NCBI RefSeq assembly: GCF_012489685.1
Contig: NC_080042.1
Coordinates: 4,776,501-4,840,500, forward strand
Origin: Lotus japonicus
Taxonomy: Eukaryota; Streptophyta; Magnoliopsida; Fabales; Fabaceae
Reading direction: 5' to 3'
DNA length: 64,000 nt
The first letter of the stretch is position 1, and each line of letters starts with the position of its first letter. This document shows, piece by piece, positions 55,121 to 64,000 of this stretch. The translations under genes were made by a program, and so were the position numbers. Under the pieces are notes generated by a model that saw only the letters and a list, made by a program, of their open reading frames with translations, did not search any database and was not told the origin of the DNA.

Positions 55121-57762
55121 TGTAAGACCGGGATTTTCAGAACAAGTTAATTTCCGACTCACGCGTAGAATCAGTGTAAGCGTGACAGGAGTTTGATGTT
55201 TGAGGAAGATTAATAAAGAAGAAAGTGCAGGAATTGCTTGAGGAATGTTGCGTAGTCGCTGTAGGAATTAGTGCGAGTCGTCTGCACACCTGCCTTATGG
55301 CAAGCGTGTCCAGAATAGGTTAATTTCGCCTTTAGAGCAACGTATTAAGTGAGATTTCAAGTCCTTGGAAAATTTAAAGATTCTCTTTATTTTTCCTTCG
55401 ATCAGCGTTTCATTTCGGAACCCTGGACTGTACGCACGATGGTATTCACTTTTCGGAAGTCCGACGACGCTAATTTCTTTGCTTCGAAACCCTAGATTCG
55501 ATCACTAGATGAAGACTTTTTCTATTCGGGACTTCTAACGACGTTTCCGTCCGCATTGCCAGATTTGTTTCGACGTTTCCAATCTTTCTTCAGAAGGAAG
55601 TTTTGTCGTCTGACCATCACAGCAAAAAGTAGTTTTTCGGGACAGATTAACTTACACCGCTTTTGGGATTTTAGATATCGTTTTTCCCAAATGTCAGAGA
55701 TATGTTTTGAGTTATGGAATTCTGACGCCAGAATCTCTCTTAGAATTCATCGGTGAACGTGCTGCAAAAATCGGAATCGCGAAATTTTCATTTTCCCGCG
55801 ATTTCACCTGCCTATAAATAGTCGAAAAAGCAAAATATCTCCTCATTTGCTCCAAAGAGGCCGCGAGTTCAAGGAGAGGGGAGGGAGAAGAATTTTTCGC
55901 CGAAACTCGACCGATCTTCGCGCAGTTCGTCCCTACTTCGAGGTACCGAGGTAACTAGCTTGATTCTTACCTCTGATTACTGTTTCTATTCTGTAGTCGT
56001 TTCTGTGCTCACAGTTTTGAGCTTTTTGTAAAACTGTCCGTTTTTCCTGATTTCTCGCTTGGGTTATCTTCCCTACGTGCCCAAGAGCCTAAAACCTCCG
56101 TCAGTATTCGCCGATTGTGATCGAGTTGTCAAAGATCTGAAAAACTGATTCAAAACCCTTTTAGTCGAACATTTCGAAACTTTACTGTCGAAAAGTCGTA
56201 ATCTGACTTCGTGCCTTTAGGATTTGTTGTCACGGATGTCGTTAGGATCATTGCTGTCAAATTTGTTTTCCGAACTGATAACTTTGAGGTTTTGAGCTTT
56301 TATTTTGGACCAAAACGCCCCTGAACGGCCGTATTTTGATCCGATTGTCCGAAAATTGTTCCGACAGTTTCCTTGCCTTAGTTTTACCCTAAAACTACCT
56401 TGTAAACAGATTTGATCGAAGAAAAAGAGCCGGAAGAAAAAGAGCCGGAGCTCTTTTTCCTTTGTGGCCGAGAGCTATGTAGTGAGGGGGGGAGTTTTTC
56501 GTTTTCGAAAACTTGTCTTTTCGTACCCGATTGTTGTATTCTGAAGCTTTAATGCTTTGTCTATCGTTTATGTGTTGTATTGCGATCGAACTAATCCATT
56601 TTGTTTGGATTCTGCTTTGTTTTTCTCCGAGGTTCAGTTGAAGGAACTTTGGAAGTTTCAAAGCATTCCTGTGAAGGAGATTTTGATTGCGAGGCTGGAG
56701 CAGCTCGAGGTTAGGGCAACTTACTATTAGCTATGATTGCATGATAGGCGTCGATAAATTCGACTTATGCTTTATCTGATGTTGATTGTGATGATGAGTT
56801 GGTGTTATGATGCTTTTCCATAACTTGTGATATTGTGATATTGTTGGATTGTGCGTTTTGACGCGACTTCGGAGTGGAGATTCATTGATCTGGTGATCTT
56901 TGATATTTCGGGTTGGATGTAAAACCCTAGGCAAGTTCAAACTTGAGTTTTGAGACTTAGCCATTTGTTCGTATTCTTAGACTTTCCCCGGAAAATTTCT
57001 TTTGGGTGGTTGGTTTTTGGAAACTTAGAATGATTAGACTTTCGAAAACTAGAGACTTTGGGAGACTTAGACTTTGAGCAATAAACTCATAACTTGACTA
57101 ATCCAATTTGGAACGTTTTATTTAACGAATAAATATAGGGAACTAAAGGGAAAATAATTGCGAAAGACGGGGAAAAGTCGACTTTTGTTGTGGGTTTTGG
57201 AATTGGGGAAAGCCACTAAGGTGAGCTATGGTGATGATTGAAAGTCACCGAGTACTTTAGTACTCTTATTGTTGGGGTTGTGTTGTATTGACCGACACTA
57301 ACCCTGGGTTTCGACATTGGGTCTTGTTGTTGGAGTTGTGTTGTATTGACCGACACTAAACTCCCGAGTACTTTTGTACTCTTGTTGTTTGAGTTGTGTT
57401 GTATTGACCGACACTAACTCTTTGGGTTTTGTTATTCGAGTTGTGTTGTATTGACCGACACTAACTCTGGGTTTTGGGTGTTGGAGTTGTGTTGTATTGA
57501 CCGACATTAACTCCGAGTCGTGTTGTATTGACCGACACTGACTCTGGCTTTGATTTTGGGTTTTGTTATTGGAGTTGTGTTGTATTGACCGACACTAACT
57601 CCGAGTTGTGTTGTATTGACCGACACTAACTCTTGGGTTTTTGATATTGGGTTTGAGCTAAACACTGGTGTGGTGAGGACGATTCGATGTTTGGCTAACC
57701 ATATTGCATCAATCGGGTGAATAACGGGAATGGTTCACCTGTGCATCTCATGGTGAATAACG
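55121..57762 (+). mobile_element. Probable chromovirus (Tekay-like) gypsy LTR, interrupted
   Basis: It starts TGTAAGACCGGG and contains a good core promoter (CTGCCTATAAATAGTCG, about 55,808-55,824) followed by a leader-like GA-rich region. It carries a minisatellite near its right end and stops at the SIRE insertion point. No coding domain is present. The rest of the element lies beyond the SIRE copy, outside the window. Family placement is by style only. Confidence 0.5.
57270..57640. repeat. Hairpin minisatellite, eight units
   Basis: The core TTGTATTGACCGACA occurs eight times (about 57,283, 57,340, 57,399, 57,447, 57,494, 57,522, 57,580, 57,610). Most units read GAGTTGTGT..ACACTAACTC around the core, so each unit is an imperfect inverted repeat. 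Spacers between units are variable GGTTTTG-rich stretches. Confidence 0.85.
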
Positions 57763-58965
57763 TGTAAGATCAAGTTTTGATCTAGTAGTACAACTCTATG
57801 TTTTGATGATTACAAGTTAACCTTTTGATATGAACAATTGTGGTACTCTAACGTGTTTTTCTGAGTGTGCTATTTACAGGCTCTGACCTCTACTCAATCT
57901 CACAGAAATCAGAAGCACTGTGCTAAAAGAGTGCCCCAAGCATCGCTTTCGCATTCACCATGTTCAGTATGAACAGTGGAAAAGCTTCAGAAGTTCTGAA
58001 GTTATACAAACTCTGATGTGGACTCAGTCACTAGAAGTTCTGTAGATCCAGAAGTTCTGACAACCAAGAAACACTGAAGGTTCAGATGTTCTGATGGTGT
58101 AGAAGACTCTGAAGATCCAGAAGCTGAATAGTGGAAACTCTGATGTCCAGAAGCAAGAAACTCTGATGACCATGTACTTCCCTCTGAGTTCAGAATCAGA
58201 AGATACAACGGTCAGAGGATCTGTGCTTTCCCTCTGACTTTGATCAACTGGCTTCACAAGTTCCAACATGAAGCATTCCCCTGATCAGAAGTCTCCTAGG
58301 TTTAAAGGTCAAGTCACTTTCAAAGTACAAAAGCAACAGTACTATCCTGACGACCTACCTAACAGTCTCAGACACAGCAGAAGCTGGAATTTCCAGAACT
58401 GCCCTCCAACGGTAGCATTCCATGCAGCGTTCAAACCCTAATCCTTGGAGTATAAATAGAGACTGAAGATTGAAAGATGCGGTTGGAAGAATTCACACAA
58501 GCATAAGCCATATTCAAAAACCTTCAAGCATTCTTTCATCTGAAATTCATTGTGTTTACTATTAGCTTTTCAGAAGCAAATCTCTTGTAAACATTCTTTG
58601 TTAAACAGTTTGTTTAGTTCCTTTAGGAGATCAAGGTTGATCGGATCCCAGAGAAGACTAAGAGAGTGAATCTTAGTGTGAGCTAAGTCAGTGTAATTGT
58701 TAGTCACTTGTAGAAGTGCAGTTGTAACTCTTACCTGATTAGTGGATTGCCTTCATTCTAAGAAGGAAGAAATCACCTTAACGGGTGGACTGGATTAGCT
58801 TGAGTGATTTATCAAGTGAACCAGGATAAAATCCTTGTGTGCTTTTCTATCTCTTATCTTTAACACTTAAGGTCTCGAAAGATTTGTCAAAATCTTTAGG
58901 GTGGAAGCTTTATCTTGAAAACGTTATTCAAACCCCCCCCCTTTCTACCGTTTTTCATACCTTCA
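57763..58965 (+). mobile_element. 5' LTR of the SIRE-type element
   Basis: It starts TGTAAGATCAAG and ends CTTCA, 1,203 bp. The TATA box TATAAATA is at 58,451-58,458, with a C-run near 58,932-58,943. Confidence 0.9.
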
Positions 58966-58967
58966 AT

Positions 58968-58979
58968 TGGTATCAGTGC
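58968..58979 (+). other. Primer-binding site of the SIRE-type element
   Basis: TGGTATCAGTGC differs by one base from the site at 185-196 and starts two bases after the LTR. Confidence 0.85.
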
Positions 58980-59037
58980 GCAAGTTCTGATTACCACACC
59001 TAACAGTGTTCAGTGATCCGGGCCGGTGTGAAAAACA

Positions 59038-60972
59038 ATGGCTGCCACCACCAGTGAAACTCAAAGAGATGGTTACAATGCAAAGCCTCCCATGTTCGAC
59101 GGTCAAAGGTTCGAATATTGGAAAGATAGATTGGAAAGTTTCTTTCTGGGTTTCGATGCAGATCTCTGGGATATTATTGTGGATGGCTACGAGCGTCCAG
59201 TTGATGCAGATGGCAAGAAGATCCTAAGGTCAGAAATGATTGCAGATCAAAAGAAGCTGTACTCGCAACATCACAAAGCAAGAGCAATTCTTCTAAGTGC
59301 TATTTCTTATGAGGAGTACCAGAAGATTACAGATCGTGAGTTTGCAAAAGGCATTTTTGAATCTCTGAAGATGTCTCATGAAGGAAACAAGAAAGTCAAA
59401 GAATCAAAGGCACTGTCTTTGATCCAAAAATATGAATCCTTCATCATGGAGCCAAATGAGTCCATTGAAGAAATGTTCTCCAGATTTCAGTTGCTTGTAG
59501 CTGGCATAAGACCTCTCAACAAGAGCTACACAACAAAAGATCATGTCATAAGGGTTCTCAGGAGTCGTCCTGAAGGCTGGATGCCTTTAGTGACTTCAAT
59601 AGAGCTCACGAGAGATGTCGAGAATATGAGTTTAGAAGAACTCATCAGCATTTTGAAATGCCATGAGCTGAAGCGCTCTGAGATGCAAGATCTGAGGAAA
59701 AAGTCCATAGCCTTGAAATCCAAATCTGAGAAGGCTAAGGCTGAAAAGTCAAAGGCTCTCCAAGCTGAAGCAGAAGAATCTGAAGAAGAATCAGAAGATT
59801 CTGATGAAGATGAGCTGACTCTGATCTCCAAGAGACTCAACCGCATCTGGAAGCACAGGCAGAGCAAGTACAAAGGCTCTGGAAAGGCAAAAGGAAAGTC
59901 TGAATCCTCAGGCCAGAAGAAGTCTGAATCCTCAGGCCAGAAGAAGTCCTCACTTAAGGAAGTCACATGCTTTGAGTGCAAAGAATCAGGGCACTACAAA
60001 AGTGATTGTCCAAAGTTGAAGAAGGACAAGAAGCCAAAGAAGCATTTCAAGACAAAGAAGAGTCTGATGGTGACATTTGATGAATCAGAGTCAGAGGATG
60101 TTGACTCTGATGGTGAAGTCCAAGGACTCATGGCCATTGTCAAAGACAAAGGAGCAGAGTCAAAGGAAGCTGTTGACTCTGACTCAGAATCAGAAGGAGA
60201 TTCCAAATCAGACGATGAAAATGAGGTATTCGCTTCCTTCTCAACCTCTGAACTGAAACATGCTTTGTCTGACATCATGGATAAGTATAACTCTTTATTA
60301 TCTAAGCATAAGAAGCTGAAAAAGAACTTATCTGCTGTTTCTAAAACCCCTTCTGAACATGAGAAAATTATTTCTGATTTGAAAAATGATAATCATGCTT
60401 TGATCAATTCTAACTCTGTGCTTAAGAACCAGATCGCTAAGTTAGAAGAAATAGTTGCTTGTGATGCCTCTGATTGTAGAAATGAATCTAAGTATGAAAA
60501 GTCTTTTCAAAGATTCCTGGCTAAGAGCGTAGATAGAAGCTTAATGGCTTCAGTGATCTATGGCGTAAGCAGAAATGGAATGCATGGCATTGGCTATTCT
60601 AAACCAATTAGAAATGAGCCCTCTGTGTCTAAAGCTAAATCCTTGTATGAATGCTTTGTTCCCTCTGGTACCATATTGCCTGATCCTTTACCTGCTAAAG
60701 TTGCTAAACATCCTCTTAAAAAGGGATCCTCCTCTATGACTAAATATCATGCAAATATTCCTTTAAAATATCATGTTGAGACACCCAAGGTGATCAGAAC
60801 CTCTGGGGTAACTAACAAGAGAGGACCCAGAAAGTGGGTACCTAAGGACAAGATTATCTATGTTGCAGATATCCTTGATAGCTCCACTGAAACACCGATC
60901 ATGGTATCTGGACAGTGGATGCTCGCGTCACATGACGGGAGAAAGGCGTATGTTCCGAGAGCTGAAACTTAA
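59038..60972 (+). CDS. Gag of the SIRE-type element
   Basis: The frame has 644 codons from the first ATG after the primer site. The N-terminal half is a UBN2/retro-gag capsid region (about residues 15-210, including KYESFIMEPNESIEEMFSRF). A lysine-rich, charged linker follows. Then comes a CFECKESGHYKSDC zinc knuckle (about residue 311) that binds element RNA, and an acidic serine-rich region with a coiled coil (about 340-480). Its end overlaps the protease frame out of register, from about 60,860. That marks a frameshift, as relatives have one continuous Gag-Pol frame. The last 30 or so codons are probably off-frame. Confidence 0.88.
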   Translation: MAATTSETQRDGYNAKPPMFDGQRFEYWKDRLESFFLGFDADLWDIIVDGYERPVDADGKKILRSEMIADQKKLYSQHHKARAILLSAISYEEYQKITDREFAKGIFESLKMSHEGNKKVKESKALSLIQKYESFIMEPNESIEEMFSRFQLLVAGIRPLNKSYTTKDHVIRVLRSRPEGWMPLVTSIELTRDVENMSLEELISILKCHELKRSEMQDLRKKSIALKSKSEKAKAEKSKALQAEAEESEEESEDSDEDELTLISKRLNRIWKHRQSKYKGSGKAKGKSESSGQKKSESSGQKKSSLKEVTCFECKESGHYKSDCPKLKKDKKPKKHFKTKKSLMVTFDESESEDVDSDGEVQGLMAIVKDKGAESKEAVDSDSESEGDSKSDDENEVFASFSTSELKHALSDIMDKYNSLLSKHKKLKKNLSAVSKTPSEHEKIISDLKNDNHALINSNSVLKNQIAKLEEIVACDASDCRNESKYEKSFQRFLAKSVDRSLMASVIYGVSRNGMHGIGYSKPIRNEPSVSKAKSLYECFVPSGTILPDPLPAKVAKHPLKKGSSSMTKYHANIPLKYHVETPKVIRTSGVTNKRGPRKWVPKDKIIYVADILDSSTETPIMVSGQWMLASHDGRKAYVPRAET

Positions 60973-61927
60973 GCCTGGAGGCGAAGTTGGCTTTGGAGGA
61001 AATGAAAAGGGTAAAATTGTTGGTACTGGTACTATTTGTGTAGATAGTAGTCCATGCATTGATAATGTGTTATTGGTAGACGGCTTAACACATAACTTAT
61101 TGTTTATAAGTCAATTAGCTGACAAGGGTTATGATGTTATATTCAATCAAAAGTCCTGCCGGGCTGTAAGTCAGATCGATGGCTCTGTTCTGTTTAACAG
61201 CAAGAGGAAGAACAACATTTATAAGATCAGATTATCTGAGTTGGAGGCTCAGAATGTGAAGTGCCTTCTGTCTGTTAATGAAGAGCAGTGGGTATGGCAT
61301 AGACGGTTAGGGCATGCCAGTATGAGAAAGATTTCTCAGCTGAGCAAGCTAAACCTTGTCAGGGGCTTACCCAATCTGAAGTTCGCTTCAGACGCTCTTT
61401 GTGAAGCATGTCAGAAAGGCAAATTCACAAAAGTCCCTTTCAAGGCAAAGAATGTTGTCTCTACCTCAAGGCCGTTGGAACTTCTGCATATCGACCTTTT
61501 TGGACCAGTGAAAACTGAGTCTATAGGTGGCAAGAGATATGGGATGGTTATCGTTGATGACTATAGCCGCTGGACATGGGTAAAGTTTCTAACCCGCAAG
61601 GATGAGTCTCATGCTGTGTTCTCTACCTTCATAGCCCAAGTGCAAAACGAGAAGGCTTGTAGGATTGTGCGTGTCAGAAGTGACCATGGTGGAGAGTTTG
61701 AGAATGAAAAGTTTGAGAGTCTGTTTGATTCCTATGGAATTGCACATGATTTCTCTTGTCCCAGAACTCCTCAACAAAATGGTGTTGTTGAGAGGAAGAA
61801 CAGAACTCTTCAGGAGATGGCTAGAACCATGCTCCAAGAAACTGGCATGGCTAAGCACTTTTGGGCAGAGGAAGTAAATACAGCATGTTACATTCATAAC
61901 AGAATCTGTGAGACAAATTCTGAATAA
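60860..61927 (+). pseudogene. Protease-integrase part of SIRE-type Pol (frame 2)
   Basis: The aspartic protease motif WYLDSGCSRHMTG lies near the start (about 60,909). The GAG-pre-integrase HHCC finger follows (HRRLGHASMRK..CEACQKG). The integrase core has LLHIDLFGP, RSDHGGEFEN and QQNGVVERKNRT, giving the D, D and E catalytic residues. The frame ends at 61,925, where a one-base loss shifts it relative to the RT frame at 61,908. The enzyme would insert cDNA in the nucleus. Confidence 0.88.
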
Positions 61928-63962
61928 GACTCCCTATGAATTGTGGAAGAACGTAAAACCCAACATTTCTTACTTTCATCCTTTTGGTTGTGTTTGTTAT
62001 GTTCTTAATACTAAGGATAGATTGCATAAATTTGATGCTAAGTCTTCTAAATGTCTATTACTTGGTTACTCTGAGAGATCTAAAGGTTTTAGATTTTATA
62101 ATACTGATGCTAAGACTATTGAAGAGTCTATTCATGTTAGATTTGACGATAAGCTTGACTCTGACCAGTCAAAGCTAGTTGAGAAATTTGCAGATTTAAG
62201 TATAAATGTTTCTGACAAAGGCAAAGCTCCAGAGGAAGCTGAACCAGAGGAAGATGATCCAGAAGAAGAAGCTGGTCCCTCTGATTCACAAACTCTGAAG
62301 AAGAGCAGAATCACTGCAGCTCATCCTAAGGAATTGATTCTGGGCAACAAAGACGAACCAGTCAGAACCAGATCAGCCTTCAGACCCTCCGAAGAGACCC
62401 TGCTTAGTCTGAAAGGATTGGTGTCCTTAATTGAACCCAAGTCCATAGATGAAGCTCTTCAAGACAAGGTTTGGATTCTGGCCATGGAAGAAGAATTGAA
62501 TCAATTCTCCAAAAACGATGTTTGGAGCTTAGTGAAGAAGCCTGAGAGTGTCCATGTAATTGGAACAAAATGGGTGTTCAGAAACAAGTTGAATGAGAAA
62601 GGAGATGTAGTCAGAAACAAGGCAAGGCTAGTTGCTCAAGGCTACAGCCAGCAGGAAGGAATAGACTACACAGAAACATTTTCTCCAGTAGCTAGACTAG
62701 AAGCAATCAGACTGCTGATCTCTTTCTCAGTGAATCACAACATAGTGCTTCATCAGATGGATGTAAAGAGTGCCTTCCTAAACGGTTATATATCAGAGGA
62801 AGTCTACGTTCATCAACCCCCAGGTTTTGAAGATGAGAAGAATCCAGACCATGTGTTCAAACTGAAGAAATCACTTTATGGTCTGAAGCAAGCTCCCAGA
62901 GCATGGTATGAGAGACTCAGCTCATTCCTTCTGGAGAATGAGTTTGTAAGGGGTAAAGTAGATACAACTCTCTTTTGCAAAACTTATAAAGATGATATCT
63001 TAATTGTGCAAATTTATGTTGATGATATTATATTTGGTTCTGCTAATCAATCTCTATGCAAAGAATTTTCTGAGATGATGCAGGCTGAATTTGAGATGTT
63101 TATGATGGGAGAACTAAAGTACTTTCTGGGAATACAAGTTGATCAAACACCAGAAGGAACATATATCCATCAGAGCAAGTACACTAAAGAACTTCTGAAG
63201 AAGTTCAATATGCTGGAATCTACAGTGGCCAAGACTCCAATGCATCCTACATGCATTCTGGAGAAAGAAGATGAAAGTGGTAAAGTATGTCAGAAACTCT
63301 ATCGTGGTATGATAGGTTCACTCCTTTACTTAACTGCATCTAGGCCAGATATATTGTTTAGTGTTCATTTATGTGCTCGTTTCCAATCAGATCCAAGGGA
63401 AACCCACTTAACTGCTGTTAAGAGGATCCTAAGGTATCTGAAAGGCACCACTAACCTTGGCTTGATGTATAAGAAAACATCAGAGTATAAGCTTTCAGGT
63501 TATTGTGATGCTGATTATGCTGGAGATAGAACGGAGAGAAAAAGCACTTCTGGAAATTGTCAATTTCTGGGAAGCAACCTAGTCTCATGGGCAAGCAAGA
63601 GGCAATCAACCATTGCACTATCAACTGCAGAGGCAGAATATATCTCAGCAGCAATATGCAGCACTCAGATGCTCTGGATGAAACATCAGCTGGAGGACTA
63701 TCAGATCCTTGAGAGCAATATCCCAATCTATTGTGATAACACTGCTGCAATTTCATTGAGTAAGAATCCTATCTTGCATTCAAGGGCAAAGCACATTGAG
63801 GTAAAGTATCACTTTATTAGAGATTATGTACAGAAGGGCGTACTTCTTCTTAAGTTTGTTGATACTGACCATCAATGGGCAGATATCTTTACAAAGCCCT
63901 TGGCAGAGGATAGATTTAATTTTATTCTGAAAAATCTGAATATGGACTTTTGTCCAGCATGA
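61908..63962 (+). CDS. Integrase C-terminus, RT and RNase H of SIRE-type Pol
   Basis: The frame has 684 codons with no internal stop. It begins in the integrase C-terminal region (NKTPYELWKNVKPN) and has an acidic linker at about residues 100-130. RT carries VIGTKWVFRNK, RLVAQGYSQQEG, FSPVARLEAIR, HQMDVKSAFLNG, LYGLKQAPRAW and the catalytic IYVDDIIFG. RNase H carries GYCDADYAG, LSTAEAEYISAA and HIEVKYHFIRD. The natural end is at 63,960-63,962. All RT and RNase H catalytic residues are kept, so this half could be functional; the frameshifts upstream prevent its normal synthesis. Confidence 0.92.
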   Translation: MRQILNKTPYELWKNVKPNISYFHPFGCVCYVLNTKDRLHKFDAKSSKCLLLGYSERSKGFRFYNTDAKTIEESIHVRFDDKLDSDQSKLVEKFADLSINVSDKGKAPEEAEPEEDDPEEEAGPSDSQTLKKSRITAAHPKELILGNKDEPVRTRSAFRPSEETLLSLKGLVSLIEPKSIDEALQDKVWILAMEEELNQFSKNDVWSLVKKPESVHVIGTKWVFRNKLNEKGDVVRNKARLVAQGYSQQEGIDYTETFSPVARLEAIRLLISFSVNHNIVLHQMDVKSAFLNGYISEEVYVHQPPGFEDEKNPDHVFKLKKSLYGLKQAPRAWYERLSSFLLENEFVRGKVDTTLFCKTYKDDILIVQIYVDDIIFGSANQSLCKEFSEMMQAEFEMFMMGELKYFLGIQVDQTPEGTYIHQSKYTKELLKKFNMLESTVAKTPMHPTCILEKEDESGKVCQKLYRGMIGSLLYLTASRPDILFSVHLCARFQSDPRETHLTAVKRILRYLKGTTNLGLMYKKTSEYKLSGYCDADYAGDRTERKSTSGNCQFLGSNLVSWASKRQSTIALSTAEAEYISAAICSTQMLWMKHQLEDYQILESNIPIYCDNTAAISLSKNPILHSRAKHIEVKYHFIRDYVQKGVLLLKFVDTDHQWADIFTKPLAEDRFNFILKNLNMDFCPA

Positions 63963-64000
63963 AGATGGATCAGAACTTCTGACTATGATACTTCTTGATC

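Larger units (their letters stand above)
57763..64000 (+). mobile_element. SIRE-type copia element, plus strand, runs off the window
   Basis: The 5' LTR, primer site, gag, protease, integrase, RT and RNase H are all present in order. The 3' noncoding region and 3' LTR lie beyond the window. It is inserted in the gypsy LTR at 55,121-57,762. Two frameshifts interrupt the single Gag-Pol frame. Confidence 0.92.

Noticed and set aside
57298..57507. Open frame with repeated VSVNTTQ peptide
   Set aside because: It is a by-product of the hairpin minisatellite read on the minus strand.

Overview
The window looks like plant nuclear heterochromatin, most likely from a papilionoid legume. The grounds are several SIRE/Maximus-type Ty1/copia elements, a Tat-lineage Ty3/gypsy element, L1-type LINEs, a CACTA transposon, tRNA-derived SINEs, Tourist-like and hAT MITEs, AT-rich spacers, and spliceable genes with GT-AG introns. 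The family assignment is an inference from sequence style, not a database result. I found no intact ordinary host gene. What remains of host genes is two captured fragments near 52.5-53.0 kb and one candidate exon near 23.2 kb.

Layout. 1-2.4 kb: minus-strand SIRE-type copia DNA (gag start, one LTR, polypurine tract, 3' noncoding region). 2.5-8.0 kb: a second minus-strand copia element with decayed gag-pol and its 5' LTR, next to a probable gypsy LTR remnant (8.0-8.7 kb). 10.3-10.5 kb: a hAT MITE with a perfect 8-bp target duplication. 11.45-15.55 kb: a decayed minus-strand LINE. 15.75-22.7 kb: a CACTA element (TSD TCC) carrying a five-exon Transposase_24-type gene. A solo LTR (TSD GGGTT) sits inside it, and a second solo LTR sits inside that one. 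24.5-28.4 kb: a 5'-truncated LINE bounded by an 11-bp target duplication. 28.6-33.0 kb: SINEs, two Athila-like gypsy LTR remnants with palindrome clusters, and a Tourist-like MITE. 33.5-41.1 kb: an unclassified dispersed repeat in two copies, a 95-bp tandem repeat, a second Tourist-like MITE split by a solo LTR, a 492-bp tandem duplication and another solo LTR.

42.3-51.8 kb holds the best-preserved element: a Tat-lineage gypsy retrotransposon with 378-bp LTRs that differ at one base and a perfect ATAAT target duplication. It has sense gag-protease-RT-dual RNase H-integrase and, between integrase and the 3' LTR, an antisense gene with its own TATA box and a frame-preserving intron. The sense genes carry two stops and a frameshift despite the young LTRs. 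51.8-53.6 kb holds a chimeric unit with an alpha-COP-like WD40 fragment and a BRF/TFIIB-type zinc-ribbon fragment.

53.65-55.1 kb is another minus-strand SIRE LTR end. 55.1-57.76 kb is a probable gypsy LTR with hairpin-forming minisatellite units. It is interrupted at 57,763 by a plus-strand SIRE element whose LTR, gag and pol run to the window end, with two frameshifts. Transposon layering, solo-LTR formation and tandem duplication explain nearly all of the sequence.
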